A stretch of 46,600 nucleotides of DNA from Halobacteriales archaeon QS_4_62_28 (lineage in GTDB: Archaea; Halobacteriota; Halobacteria; Halobacteriales; Haloarculaceae): the NCBI GenBank assembly GCA_003021685.1, contig PXRO01000033.1:1-46600 (forward strand), written 5' to 3'. The notes under the pieces were generated by a model. That model ran no database searches. It saw only the letters and a list, made by a program, of their open reading frames with translations, and was not told the DNA's origin. Positions 25,161 through 33,235 of this stretch are shown here, one piece after another. The translations under genes and the position numbers were made by a program. Numbering within the stretch: position 1 is the stretch's first letter; every line of letters begins with the position of its first letter.

Positions 25161-25987
25161 AAAAAGAACAGCGCTTCTCGTCGTTCGTCGGTCAGCGGTG
25201 CACCGTACTCGGAGATTTCGACGGCCTCGGCGTGGTCGACGGCCTCGCCTGCCTCGTCGCCGTATCGTTCTTCCAGTTCTGCCCGGAAGCGGTCGGCGAC
25301 GTTCATCTCGGTGTGTGCCGCCAGGTGGCCAAGCCCCTCGTCTGCCAGCCATTCGCGGCGCTTTGCTTCGTCGTCGGGCACGGCATCGAGTTCGCCGAAG
25401 GTGTAGGGGAGCCACTCGTACATCTGAGACCCGTGGCAGTCCAGGGCGTCGATCTTTTCGTCTTCCACGTCAGTCACGTCGAGCACCACGTCGGGGTCGA
25501 AGGGGTTGGGTGTCCGGAAGTTGTCGGCGACGTATCCGATCACCGGGTTCGTTGACAGTGCTGGCGTGTTCGGACAGATGTTCGGAACGATCAGCGAGTA
25601 GGCGGCATCACGAAGCAACTGTGCCGTATAGCGGTGGTCAGGATGGTAGTCGTTGGGCCGGGGGCCCAGAACCAGGTCGGGATCGACGTTTCGGATGTAG
25701 CGGATGAGGCGCTTCCGGTTTTCCAGCGTCGGTTCGAGCAGGCCGTCCTTGATATCGGCCACGTCGTAGTCGACACCGAGCGTCTCGGCGACGGCCTCGG
25801 TTTCGCGCTTGCGACGCTGGGCGAGTTCCGTCCGGCCCATCTCGTGGTGGCCGGCGCTCCCGTCGGTCACCGACAGGAAGGTCACGTCGTGGCCCGCGTC
25901 GACGTATCTGGCCGCGATACCACCGGCCTTGATCGAGCAGTCGTCGGGATGTGCGCCGATAACGAGCAGCTGGACTGTCTCGCTCAT
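25157..25987 (-). CDS. PIG-L/LmbE-family deacetylase
   Basis: This 276-residue protein has the PIG-L zinc motif GAHPDDCSIKAGG (H13, D15, D16 region), FLSVTDGSAGHHE, and a later H-x-x-H-like ligand in PNDYHPDHRYTAQLL. The family removes N-acetyl groups from GlcNAc linked to inositol, malate, sugars or lipids. In mycothiol and bacillithiol synthesis the deacetylase works with a GT4 enzyme, and two GT4 genes follow here on the same strand. The substrate is unknown. No signal peptide is seen. Confidence 0.88.
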   Translation of the reverse strand: MSETVQLLVIGAHPDDCSIKAGGIAARYVDAGHDVTFLSVTDGSAGHHEMGRTELAQRRKRETEAVAETLGVDYDVADIKDGLLEPTLENRKRLIRYIRNVDPDLVLGPRPNDYHPDHRYTAQLLRDAAYSLIVPNICPNTPALSTNPVIGYVADNFRTPNPFDPDVVLDVTDVEDEKIDALDCHGSQMYEWLPYTFGELDAVPDDEAKRREWLADEGLGHLAAHTEMNVADRFRAELEERYGDEAGEAVDHAEAVEISEYGAPLTDERREALFFF

Positions 25988-26087
25988 ACGACTCTTTTGG
26001 CCGGGTGGTTGGGAAACGTTTGTGGCGACTATATCAGTGGACGTACCGTTTGATACTTCTCAGCCATCACGGTCCCCGGGCTGAATG

Positions 26088-26112
26088 TATCATTGCGTAC
26101 GTCCACCGGTAC
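26088..26112 (-). repeat. Dispersed repeat copy (TATCATTGCGTAC / GTCCACCGGTAC)
   Basis: On the minus strand it reads GTACCGGTGGAC then GTACGCAATGATA. It shares both words and a CCCGGG block with 4367-4410. It encodes the last residues (about CTGGRTQ) and the stop of the glycosyltransferase gene. Confidence 0.5.
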
Positions 26113-27232
26113 ACGACACCTGCGCGTAGATGTCTGCGAGCCTGTCGACCGAGTGCTCGACGCTGATCCGGTCGCGGCGGGCCAGGCAGGTCGCCCGGAG
26201 CGTCTCGTACTCTTCGAGGGTGTGCTGGATTCGCTCGCGAAAGGCGTCGATGTCACCGGGCGGATAGGTGTATCCCCGCTCACCGTCGTCGATAGTGTTG
26301 CTGAGCGCACCGGCGTCGACACCGACAACAGGCGTGCCACAGGCGTTTGCCTCCAGTGCAACGAGGCCCTGGGTCTCGACGGGACTTGGAAACGCGAACA
26401 CGTCGAGGGTGGCATACAGCGCCGGGAGTTCCGACCGGTCGACGAAACCAAGGAATCGGACATCGACATCGGCTTCCTCGGCTAAGCGTGCCAGGTCGTC
26501 TCTCGCCGGTCCGTCGCCACCGAACACGAGGGTTACGTCCAGTCCATCGGCGGCCCTGATGATATTGTCGAGGTTCTTCTCGTAGCCGTGGCGGCCGGTG
26601 TATCCCACCAGTGGTCCGTCCGGCAGGTCATAGCGTTCGCGAAACGCCGCTGTCTCCGTCGGCGCAAAGAAGTCCGTATCGACCCCGTTCGGGAGCACTT
26701 CGACTGGTGTCTCGACGCCGACGGCCGATTCGAGGTGTGTGGCCGTCTGCTCGCTGGGAGTGATCACCATGTCGACGTGGTCCAGGAACCACCGTTCGTA
26801 ACGGGTGGCCGTGTCGCCGATCAGGTCCTCGATAGATCCGTTAACTGAGAGGTAACTGGCGTACTCGCTTGTCGGCGTGTGATACGACGCGACGAGCGGG
26901 GCGTCGCGCTTGCGTGCGAATCGCTTCGCGGCGAGACCGAGACTGAACGGTGTGTGGGCGTGGACGATATCGACCGTGCTGATAGCCGACGGGATCCTCG
27001 GCACGCCGACACGAAAGCCGTCGTAAAACGGGAACGGGAGACTCGTGACGGGGTGTTCACCGGCCGTCGCCCGGTGGTCGCTACGGGGATAGACGACATC
27101 CATCCGGGCGTCCCGCTGTGCCCACTGCTCTCGCCAGGTCTTGACGGTGTAGGTGACGCCGTTGACCGTCGGCAGGTAGGTGTCTGTAAACGCAGCGACC
27201 CGGGGCAGTGCCATCGGCGGCGATTGAGCCAC
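26090..27232 (-). CDS. GT4-family glycosyltransferase
   Basis: This 380-residue protein has a GT-B fold of the GT4 type. The N-terminal domain has AFTDTYLPTVNGVTYTVKTW and HAHTPFSLG. The C-terminal nucleotide-binding domain has VGYTGRHGYEKNLDNIIRAA, VFGGDGPARDDL, FAFPSPVETQGLVALEANACGTPVVGVDAG with the EX7E-like pair. It adds a sugar from an NDP-sugar, possibly to a lipid (similar to diacylglycerol glycosyltransferases) or glycan. ATG 27232 is used; ATG 27214 (MALPRVAAF) is also possible. The last residues come from a dispersed repeat. It follows another GT4 gene on the same strand. Confidence 0.88.
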   Translation of the reverse strand: MAQSPPMALPRVAAFTDTYLPTVNGVTYTVKTWREQWAQRDARMDVVYPRSDHRATAGEHPVTSLPFPFYDGFRVGVPRIPSAISTVDIVHAHTPFSLGLAAKRFARKRDAPLVASYHTPTSEYASYLSVNGSIEDLIGDTATRYERWFLDHVDMVITPSEQTATHLESAVGVETPVEVLPNGVDTDFFAPTETAAFRERYDLPDGPLVGYTGRHGYEKNLDNIIRAADGLDVTLVFGGDGPARDDLARLAEEADVDVRFLGFVDRSELPALYATLDVFAFPSPVETQGLVALEANACGTPVVGVDAGALSNTIDDGERGYTYPPGDIDAFRERIQHTLEEYETLRATCLARRDRISVEHSVDRLADIYAQVSCTGGRTQ

Positions 27233-27249
27233 CTCGGGTTAAACCGTTG

Positions 27250-28353
27250 CTATCTGGCTCCGATAGCTAGAGGATCCTCGCCCCCGACGAGCCCTCGGTA
27301 GATGTCGGACAGTTGCTCGCCGACGCGGTCCAGTCCGTGTTCGCGGGCCGTCGCTTTCCCGTTTTCGCCGAGGCGCTGGCGGAGGTCGGGGTCGGCTTCG
27401 AGGCGTTCCAGTGCGTCGACGAACTCCTGTTCGGAGCCACAGATCAGACAGTCGTGGCCGTCCTCGTAGTACTCCCGAAAGGGCGGAATGTCCGAAATGA
27501 CACAGGCCGTTCCACAGGCCATCGCTTCCAGCACGACGATTCCCTGGTTTTCGACTCTGGCCGGGAACATGAATACGTCGCCGGCCGCATACGCGCCACG
27601 GATGTCGTCGACCCAGCCACTGAAGGTGACGTTGTCCGGCGGGTCGGTGGTCCACTTCCTGACCGTCGCGGATGCACTCGGTCCCGTCTCGTAGGTGCCA
27701 AACCAGGTGAAATCGTGCGGTGTCTGCTGGGCGACCTGGCAGAACGTCGACAGCCCCTTGCGCTCGAAGACGTTTCCGACGGCGAACACGCTCAGCCCGT
27801 CGATATCGTACTTCTCGCGGTACTCCTCCCGGAACCGCTCGTAGCCCGCGAGTCTGTCGAGATCGATTCCGTTGGTGATCGGTCGGATCGGTGCGTCGAT
27901 GGGATACGATTCCAGCACCCCCTTGGTGTACTCGCTGGGGCAGAGCACGAGATCTGCCTGCGAGTAGAACCACCTGAGATACTTTCCGAGTGCCGGGGCG
28001 ACGACGTTAGCACCCCGAAAACTATCTCTGAAGTCTTCTCGCGTGACGTGCGTGTGGAGGATAACGGGCGTATCGGTTCGCTTCGCGTGGTGAACCGTCG
28101 CGATAGTTCCCGGTCCGATCATATTGCAGTGGATCAGATCCACGTCCTCGAAAAACCGGCCTCCCGCTAGCTTCGACCGGACCGCACTGACCGGATGGTC
28201 GCCATTCCAGGGCGAGGTGACGACTTCGATGTCGGTCGGGTCAAGCGCCGCTCGCTGGTGTTTGACCGATGTGCCGATCCCGCTCCGGTCCAGTAGCCCT
28301 GCGATCTCCAAGTAGCTCAGCGCGCGCACAGAACGCTGTCCGACAGTGGCCAT
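27250..28353 (-). CDS. GT4-family glycosyltransferase
   Basis: This is a 367-residue GT-B enzyme. The acceptor-domain motifs are SYLEIAGLLDRSGIGTSVKHQ, VDLIHCNMIGPGTIATVHHAK and HTHVTREDFRDS. The donor domain has VFAVGNVFERKGLSTFCQVA and FMFPARVENQGIVVLEAMACGTACVISDIPPFREYYEDG. ATG 28353 (MATVGQRSVRALSYLE) is preferred over an upstream in-frame start at 28497, because the extra 48 residues are not conserved-looking and would overlap the divergent rnp4 promoter. It heads a minus-strand unit with the next GT4 and the PIG-L gene. Sugar and acceptor are unknown. Confidence 0.88.
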   Translation of the reverse strand: MATVGQRSVRALSYLEIAGLLDRSGIGTSVKHQRAALDPTDIEVVTSPWNGDHPVSAVRSKLAGGRFFEDVDLIHCNMIGPGTIATVHHAKRTDTPVILHTHVTREDFRDSFRGANVVAPALGKYLRWFYSQADLVLCPSEYTKGVLESYPIDAPIRPITNGIDLDRLAGYERFREEYREKYDIDGLSVFAVGNVFERKGLSTFCQVAQQTPHDFTWFGTYETGPSASATVRKWTTDPPDNVTFSGWVDDIRGAYAAGDVFMFPARVENQGIVVLEAMACGTACVISDIPPFREYYEDGHDCLICGSEQEFVDALERLEADPDLRQRLGENGKATAREHGLDRVGEQLSDIYRGLVGGEDPLAIGAR

Positions 28354-28413
28354 CCTAAGACTGTCGGATCCGAGGCGAAACGTATTCCCGTCGGCTGACC
28401 GGAGCGTTCTGTA

Positions 28414-28704
28414 ATGACTGCCGGGGAAACAGAGATCGCTCGCGAGCGTATCCAGCGCCTCCACGACCTCGCCCGTGAGGCGGCCGGTGCGGGCCACGAC
28501 GAACGCGCCAGAGCGTACGTCAGGCGCGCCCGTCGCGTCGCCGAGCGAAATCGTCTCGGACTCCCGCGGCGATTCAAGCGATTCACCTGCGACGAGTGCG
28601 ATGCCTACCTCCGGCCCGGCGTGAACGCCCGCGTCCGATTACAGGACGGTCACGTCGTCGTTACCTGTGACTGTGCCACGCAGGCACGATATCCGTACGA
28701 ATGA
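28414..28704 (+). CDS. rnp4: RNase P protein component 4
   Basis: This is a 96-residue protein. Its helical N-terminus (ERIQRLHDLAREAAGAGHDERARAYVRRARRVAERNRLGLP) is followed by a zinc ribbon with C59/C62 (CDECDAYLRPG) and C85/C87, the Rpr2/Rpp21 pattern. It binds RNase P RNA with Rnp1 and supports tRNA 5' processing. The order rnp4-yhbY-mscS is common in haloarchaea. Confidence 0.92.
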   Translation: MTAGETEIARERIQRLHDLAREAAGAGHDERARAYVRRARRVAERNRLGLPRRFKRFTCDECDAYLRPGVNARVRLQDGHVVVTCDCATQARYPYE

Positions 28705-28780
28705 CCGGGAACGGGTCGCGCTGCTCCCTTTTCGTGTTGGATAAGCGTTTAAGTATTCAGAAAGAACACTGGCGTACTAC

Positions 28781-29026
28781 ATGAGCAACGACAATCGCCG
28801 TCAGCGGATACACAACCTCGATGCGACACTCCGGGTCGGCAAGAACGGGGTCGAACCCGTCGCCGACGAACTCTCGAAGCAACTCGACGACCGTGATTTC
28901 GTCAAAGTGAAGTTCCTCCGGTCGGCGCTCGGTGGCACGACAACGGACGACGAGGCCGGACGGCTCGCTGACCTCGCAGGGACTACTCTCGTCGAGACAC
29001 GAGGGCACACGGCGGTGTTCGAGTGA
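28781..29026 (+). CDS. YhbY/CRM-domain RNA-binding protein
   Basis: This is an 81-residue CRM-domain protein: RRQRIHNLDATLRVGKNGVEPVADELSKQLDDRDFVKVKFLRSAL, then a C-terminal strand (TLVETRGHTAVFE). The GxxG-like loop is present. CRM proteins bind large-subunit precursors or other structured RNA. The stop overlaps the start of mscS. Confidence 0.9.
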   Translation: MSNDNRRQRIHNLDATLRVGKNGVEPVADELSKQLDDRDFVKVKFLRSALGGTTTDDEAGRLADLAGTTLVETRGHTAVFE

Positions 29027-29919
29027 TGGTGCAGGGCGATCTGACACCGCTTGCTGAACTCCTCCAGGGCCTCGGCGTCCCGTACGCCCAGTCTATCGGT
29101 GCGGCGCTGACGTTCCTGTTTACGTTCGTCCTGATCTATCTCCTCGGCAGGGTCGTTATCGTCCCGCTGGTCGACCGGACACTCCGCTCGCGGAACCTCG
29201 ACGAACACGCCCGCAAGCCGCTGAAGAAGCTGGTTAGTATCGTGATCGTCTTCGTCGGTATTGCTGTCGCGTTCGGTGTTGCCCAGTACGGTGACTTCCT
29301 CCAGTCGCTCGCGACGATTGCTGCCGCCGCCACGCTCGCCATCGGCCTCGCGATGCAGGACGTATTAGAGAACTTCGTCGCCGGTGTGTTTATCTTCACT
29401 GATCGACCCTTCCGCGTCGGCGACTGGATCGAGTGGGACGGCAACGCCGGCGTCGTCGAAGACATTTCCCTGCGCGTTTCCCGGGTTCGGACTTTCGACA
29501 ACGAACTACTGACGGTCCCGAACTCCCAGTTGACCGACGACGTCATCAAGAACCCGGTCGCCAAAGACCAGCTGCGCCTGAAGTTCGTCTTCGGTATCGG
29601 GTACGACGACGACATCGACACGGCCACAGAAATCATCCTCGAAGAAGCAGACAACCACGAGGAGATTCTCGACGATCCCGCCCCGTCGGTTCGCCTCGTC
29701 GAACTCGGCGACTCGTCAGTCGGCCTCCAGTCACGAATCTGGATTTCGAACCCCTCTCGCGCTGACTTCGTAAAGACCCGCGGCGAGTACGTCACGGCGG
29801 TCAAGCAACGCTTCGACGCCGAGGACATCAACATCCCCTACCCGAACCGCACCGTCGGCGGCGGGCTGGAACTCGGAAACGTCGAGGAACTCGTCGAACC
29901 GACCGCTACCGACGACTGA
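29026..29919 (+). CDS. mscS: Small-conductance mechanosensitive channel, MscS family
   Basis: This protein of about 297 residues has two or three N-terminal helices, the pore-lining third helix (FLQSLATIAAAATLAIGLAMQDVLENFVAG) and the conserved FRVGDWIEWDGNAGVVEDISLRVSRVRTFDNELLTVPNSQL beta domain. A C-terminal alpha/beta domain then ends in FDAEDINIPYPNRTV. It releases solutes on hypo-osmotic shock. The start is ATG 29026 or GTG 29023, both overlapping the yhbY stop. A T-run at 29931 marks the transcript end. Confidence 0.92.
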   Translation: MVQGDLTPLAELLQGLGVPYAQSIGAALTFLFTFVLIYLLGRVVIVPLVDRTLRSRNLDEHARKPLKKLVSIVIVFVGIAVAFGVAQYGDFLQSLATIAAAATLAIGLAMQDVLENFVAGVFIFTDRPFRVGDWIEWDGNAGVVEDISLRVSRVRTFDNELLTVPNSQLTDDVIKNPVAKDQLRLKFVFGIGYDDDIDTATEIILEEADNHEEILDDPAPSVRLVELGDSSVGLQSRIWISNPSRADFVKTRGEYVTAVKQRFDAEDINIPYPNRTVGGGLELGNVEELVEPTATDD

Positions 29920-30188
29920 GATACCATCTTTTTGCGCGTCGGGTGTCCTCGCTCGCGGTGCTCGCTGCGGGTACCGCTCGCGCAAAAACATGGGTGAAAA
30001 AGACCGGACTCGCTTCGCTCGTCCGGTGAATCGCGCGAACTACCGGGTCCTTCGGACCGCTCGTTCGCGCGAACGTACTACCGGTCAGTACAGGGAACGC
30101 ACAGAGCACCAGCATCCGCGCGAGCGAAGCGAGCGCGGTTCACCGACGGCGAGACCAGTGGTCGAGCCGTCGGCCTTTTTTCATCCAT
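29920..30188. other. Repeat-rich intergenic region
   Basis: This contains a T-run right after mscS (about 29931-29935), then GC-rich low-complexity sequence with multiple CGCTTCGCTCG-type words that can fold on themselves (for example around 30005-30085 and 30119-30142). No protein-coding frame is convincing. Confidence 0.5.
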
Positions 30189-30247
30189 GTTTTTTGACGG
30201 GGGTTGAGGCGCGAGCCTGGCTCGCGCCGATGCCCCCGTGAAAAAAG
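30189..30247 (-). terminator. Strong hairpin with T-runs on both strands
   Basis: TTTTTT (30190-30195), GACGGGGG, GGCGCGAG, loop, CTCGCGCC, CCCCCGTG and AAAAAA (30241-30246) form a long stem with T-tracts at both ends when read on either strand. It lies directly after the 3' end of the minus-strand SRP RNA and after mscS, so it may stop both. Confidence 0.7.
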
Positions 30248-30267
30248 ATGGTTGGATATGAATAGAG

Positions 30268-30570
30268 TGGACGGCGGGATTGCCCAGCGTTCGGACGCGG
30301 GTAGTCCCGTTTGCCTCCTCCACCCCGCGATCCGACGAGCGACAGGTGTACGAAGGTCCGCTGCTCACTTCCGTGCCTGGCGGAATGCCTTCGTCTAACC
30401 ACAGACGAACGCCCCTGCAGGCGCAGCCGTGTGGACCGCTGTCCCCGCTGGACGAGGCTTCGACGTTGGCTCACGGGGTCCGCGTCCGGCATACCGGACG
30501 CCTCCGGGTTCGGTCCCCGCTCAAGACCGTACTGCGGGCGGAGGAGGGGGGCCTAACCCCCCGACCTAGT
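30268..30570 (-). ncRNA. Signal recognition particle RNA (7S RNA)
   Basis: On the minus strand, bases 30380-30361 read CCAGGCACGGAAGTGAGCAG, the SRP54-binding helix-8 consensus with its symmetric and asymmetric loops. Upstream are GGCTGCGCC-type Alu-domain sequences, and downstream GGGCAATCCCGCCGTCC, which resembles the 3' end of haloarchaeal 7S RNA. Length is about 300 nt, normal for archaea. A TATA-like CATAAGTA about 27 bases before 30570 fits the start. The ends are estimates. The RNA works with SRP54 and SRP19 in membrane targeting. Confidence 0.87.
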
Positions 30571-30592
30571 CCGTTCGAAGATCCGCCGCCGT

Positions 30593-30600
30593 TACTTATG
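30593..30600 (-). promoter_or_regulatory. TATA box of the SRP RNA gene
   Basis: CATAAGTA on the minus strand is about 27 bases from the predicted 5' end at 30570. Confidence 0.5.
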
Positions 30601-30644
30601 GGCCTTTCGGAAGCGGGGGACGGCACTGCCGTACGCCTCGTAAG

Positions 30645-30719
30645 GACTGTTGTCGCTGTGTCACGAGATTTGTGACCCCGGACTCGCAACATGCTTCACG
30701 GACGGACAGCCGGCAGTAT
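30645..30719. repeat. Dispersed palindrome-ended element, copy E
   Basis: The right end ACAGCCGGCAGTAT (30706-30719) is exact and the left end is degenerate. The core CTGTGTCACGAGATT...GACCCCGGACTCGC...CTTCACGGAC is about four-fifths identical by eye to the copy at 33077-33156. Confidence 0.65.
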
Positions 30720-30733
30720 TACCACAGTTCCTC

Positions 30734-31147
30734 TCACAGAATCCGGAGGATGCGGGCGTACCAGATCGAGATGATCGGGACCGGCAGCGTGGTAGCCACG
30801 AGGGCACCGCGGTGGTACTGCAGTATCGCCGCCGTCGAGAGCTGTGTCACGACGCTCTGGGGGACGGTCAGCGCCCAGACGCCAGCGATCACCGTCATGA
30901 AAACGCCGAGCACGAGGGCGGCCCCCGCAACGAGGTCCGGTGACGACCGTCCCTCGCGACCGGCGGCGAAGACGATGACCGTGACCGCGGCGAACAGGCC
31001 CACGACGAGTGGGTTGATGCTCCCGGCAGCGAAGTAGGTGCTGACACCACTGCCGCCTTCGACCAGCGCGTACGGCGCGGCCAGAACTGCGATGACGGCC
31101 AGCGAGGCGACGATTCCGACGGTCGGCGCGAGCCGCAACTGCTCCAT
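30734..31147 (-). CDS. Four-helix membrane protein
   Basis: This 137-residue protein starts MEQLRLAPTVGIVASLAVIAVL and has four membrane helices (about 10-28, 46-65, 76-99 and 115-133). ATG 31147 is chosen because an upstream in-frame start would add a hydrophilic extension overlapping the opposite gene's promoter region. It is typical of small haloarchaeal DUF proteins; no function is known. Confidence 0.7.
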   Translation of the reverse strand: MEQLRLAPTVGIVASLAVIAVLAAPYALVEGGSGVSTYFAAGSINPLVVGLFAAVTVIVFAAGREGRSSPDLVAGAALVLGVFMTVIAGVWALTVPQSVVTQLSTAAILQYHRGALVATTLPVPIISIWYARILRIL

Positions 31148-31234
31148 AGCACATTCTCTGATTGCCTGCGGTCTTATACTGTCGATTCGCGGTGAGCCGA
31201 AAGGGCCACAAAGGAGAGTCTCTAGCCACCTGGC

Positions 31235-31585
31235 ATGGGACTCGGAAGCACGGCGAAGAGAGTTCAGAAGTTGGCCGACCTGGCCGAGAAGATGTACAAG
31301 CGGATCAACCAGATGCTCGAACAATTGCAAGACCTCAAGGGGACTGTCGAAGAGACGGGCGAGCGCGTTGAGCAACTGGAACGCGAACTCGAAGAGCAGC
31401 GCACGCTGCTAGAAGCCCTCGCTGAAGAACACGACCTCGATGTCGATAACGTCGTCACCGACGCTGTTATCGAGGACGCCGAAGGGAACAATCTGATCGA
31501 CGACGCCGAGGACACTGCCTCAGATGACGAGTCAAGCGATTCTGACGACGGGACAGATGGTGCGGACAGTCCGGCCGACAACTGA
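31235..31585 (+). CDS. DUF5798 coiled-coil protein
   Basis: This 116-residue protein has a long N-terminal coiled coil (AKRVQKLADLAEKMYKRINQMLEQLQDLKG, then VEETGERVEQLERELEEQRTLLEALAEEHDLDV) and an acidic disordered tail (DDESSDSDDGTDGADS). It matches the haloarchaeal DUF5798 family. It is probably a structural or scaffolding protein in the cytoplasm; the role is unknown. It is convergent with the CoA-binding gene. Confidence 0.78.
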   Translation: MGLGSTAKRVQKLADLAEKMYKRINQMLEQLQDLKGTVEETGERVEQLERELEEQRTLLEALAEEHDLDVDNVVTDAVIEDAEGNNLIDDAEDTASDDESSDSDDGTDGADSPADN

Positions 31586-31647
31586 CTCTTGTATAAACGC
31601 GGGCACGCGGCTTTCGGCCAAGACGATCCGCTGGTTCGGCCGCGCTG

Positions 31648-32055
31648 TTACAGTAATCGGCTGTGCTCGACCTTGAGACACCTGTCCTGTACGACTTGCA
31701 GTCCGGCGTCTTCGGCCCGCTGGGCCGCCTCGTCGTCGCGGATCCCGAGCTGGGTCCAGAGCACGTTCACGTCGTCGCGTTCGAGCAGTTCGTCGACGAT
31801 TCCAGCCACCTCTTCACTGGGGCGGAACACATCGACGATATCGATTTCGCCGTCCACATCGGTCACCGAATCGTATGCTGTCTCCCCCAGCACCTCGTCT
31901 GCGAAGGGGTTGACCGGATTAATCTCGTAGCCCTGACGCTGCAGGTACGCAGGAATCTCGTGGGCGTCCTTCCCGGCGGTCGTCGAACACCCGACGACCG
32001 CAATCGCGTCGTAGTTGAGAATCTCACGGAGTTCGTCGTCGGATTCGACTGGCAT
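31648..32055 (-). CDS. CoA-binding (YccU-like) protein
   Basis: This 135-residue single-domain Rossmann protein reads: NYDAIAVVGCSTTAGKDAHEIPAYLQRQGYEINPVNP, then DIVDVFRPSEEVAGIVDEL, then VLWTQLGIRDDEAAQRAEDAGLQVVQDRCLKVEH. It matches the CoA_binding_2 family. ATG 32055 (MPVESDDEL) is preferred over an upstream start that would add 37 poorly conserved residues. It is convergent with the DUF5798 gene. Confidence 0.88.
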   Translation of the reverse strand: MPVESDDELREILNYDAIAVVGCSTTAGKDAHEIPAYLQRQGYEINPVNPFADEVLGETAYDSVTDVDGEIDIVDVFRPSEEVAGIVDELLERDDVNVLWTQLGIRDDEAAQRAEDAGLQVVQDRCLKVEHSRLL

Positions 32056-32101
32056 ATCGGCTCCTATCAGTGGCACTCGCAAAAGTGTAGTGTCGTCTCG
32101 T

Positions 32102-32719
32102 TCACCGGCTGCTTTCCGGCAAGTCAACGGCAGTGATCCCCGATTCGTCGAATTCGACTGTTCCATCGAACAGTTGCTGGATCGTGTGCAGCGTCGCCTC
32201 GTCGTGAGCGGTGGATTCGATCACGTGGACGCCGATAGCGTCGACATCATCGACGCGACTCGTAATCGCGTGCATGAACTCGAAGACCGTCTGGAGCGTC
32301 GAATACACCAGGAGCGTCGACAGTGAGTCGACCATGACGCGATTGCGCTCGTGCCCCAGTTCCCCGTAGAAGTACTCGATGAAATTCGAGAACCCGATCC
32401 CGATTCCGGAGATATCGACCGGCGAGGTTGCGTATTTTACCGTCAGTGTGTCTGTCGTCGAGCGTCCGATGTGTTCGGTCACACAGTCGACGATTCCGAG
32501 TGGCTGTTCGTCGGTTGGGTTCTCGATGTCGAACTGCGCGAGAATCCTGTCGGCACTGTCCCGTGTCGTGATGACGATTGCCCCCTCGTCGGTGTCCATC
32601 CCGTGACGAAGGATGTTGCTGGCCAACCGCCGCTTACCGGTCAACGGCGGTCCAGTAACGAGGATGTTCGTCCCCGGTGCGACCGTTCGTCCGTCGAGTT
32701 GCTCCCCCAGTTCGTACAT
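32102..32719 (-). CDS. RecA/KaiC-like ATPase (DUF7504-like)
   Basis: This 205-residue protein has a Walker A GPPLTGKR (23-30), a Walker B-like RVMVDSLSTLL (about 127-137) and a RecA-fold strand order, but no second KaiC domain. Haloarchaea have many such short RAD55/KaiC-like ATPases, often with signalling partners; the role of this one is unknown. It lies upstream of the CoA-binding gene on the same strand with a short gap, possibly an operon. Confidence 0.8.
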   Translation of the reverse strand: MYELGEQLDGRTVAPGTNILVTGPPLTGKRRLASNILRHGMDTDEGAIVITTRDSADRILAQFDIENPTDEQPLGIVDCVTEHIGRSTTDTLTVKYATSPVDISGIGIGFSNFIEYFYGELGHERNRVMVDSLSTLLVYSTLQTVFEFMHAITSRVDDVDAIGVHVIESTAHDEATLHTIQQLFDGTVEFDESGITAVDLPESSR

Positions 32720-32858
32720 CAGTTCTCCCTATCGATTATCCGGTGACCTGCAATACGGCTGCGCACTCGTTTCTTTATCAGCATAACTTATTCCCTTTCT
32801 GGAACCGGACTGGAAAATGGTACGTCTTGACACGACCAACGCCAGATGAATCGCGGGG

Positions 32859-32865
32859 TTTAAAT
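32859..32865 (+). promoter_or_regulatory. TATA box of tRNA-Arg
   Basis: TTTAAAT is centred about 31 bases upstream of the mature tRNA 5' end, implying a primary transcript start near 32889. Confidence 0.55.
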
Positions 32866-32892
32866 CGGGGACCATGCATAGCAACCAACACA

Positions 32893-32967
32893 GGGCGCTT
32901 AGCTCAGCCTGGACAGAGTACGTGGCTTCGGACCACGTTGCCGGGGGTTCAAATCCCTCAGCGCTCG
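32893..32967 (+). tRNA. tRNA-Arg (anticodon UCG)
   Basis: A cloverleaf is visible: acceptor GGGCGCU pairs with AGCGCUC (32960-32966) with discriminator G. The D arm is AGCUC...GAGU. The anticodon stem CGUGG/CCACG encloses loop CUUCGGA, giving anticodon UCG (reads CGA). The T arm GGGGG-TTCAAAT-CCCTC follows. There is no intron in the anticodon loop and CCA is not encoded. Confidence 0.92.
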
Positions 32968-33076
32968 TGAGTTCTACGCGAACGACAGTGAGCGCTGACG
33001 AGCAACAGCTCCGGATTCGAACTCTGGCAGCCGCGCGCAACGAAGTGAGTACGTCGCCGAAGTAGTGTCAACCGAC
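32968..33076. other. tRNA-downstream sequence with T-arm-like fragment
   Basis: About 50 bases after tRNA-Arg the text CCGGATTCGAACTCTGG looks like a partial T arm, but no stem forms and the rest of a tRNA is absent. No coding frame is convincing. Confidence 0.35.
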
Positions 33077-33156
33077 ATACTGCCGGCTGTCACTGTGTTA
33101 CGAGATTCCCGACCCCGAACTCGCGACGTTCTTCACGAACTTCCGTCCGACAGTAT
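33077..33156. repeat. Dispersed palindrome-ended element, copy F
   Basis: The left end ATACTGCCGGCTGT (33077-33090) is exact and the right end GACAGTAT (33149-33156) partial. The core matches copy E at 30645-30719. It is the most complete pair of copies in the window. Confidence 0.7.
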
Positions 33157-33235
33157 GAGAACGGAGACAGCAGGGCCAACGGCAACGGAGCGTGGACGAT
33201 GCGTAAGACATCGACGATTCGGGTTTCGGAAATGG

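Noticed and set aside
33000-33030. A second tRNA after tRNA-Arg, suggested by GGATTCGAACTCTGG.
   Set aside because: No acceptor, D or anticodon stems can be formed on either strand.
32729-33040. Minus-strand frame across tRNA-Arg.
   Set aside because: It is the antisense of the tRNA and its flank, a common false ORF.
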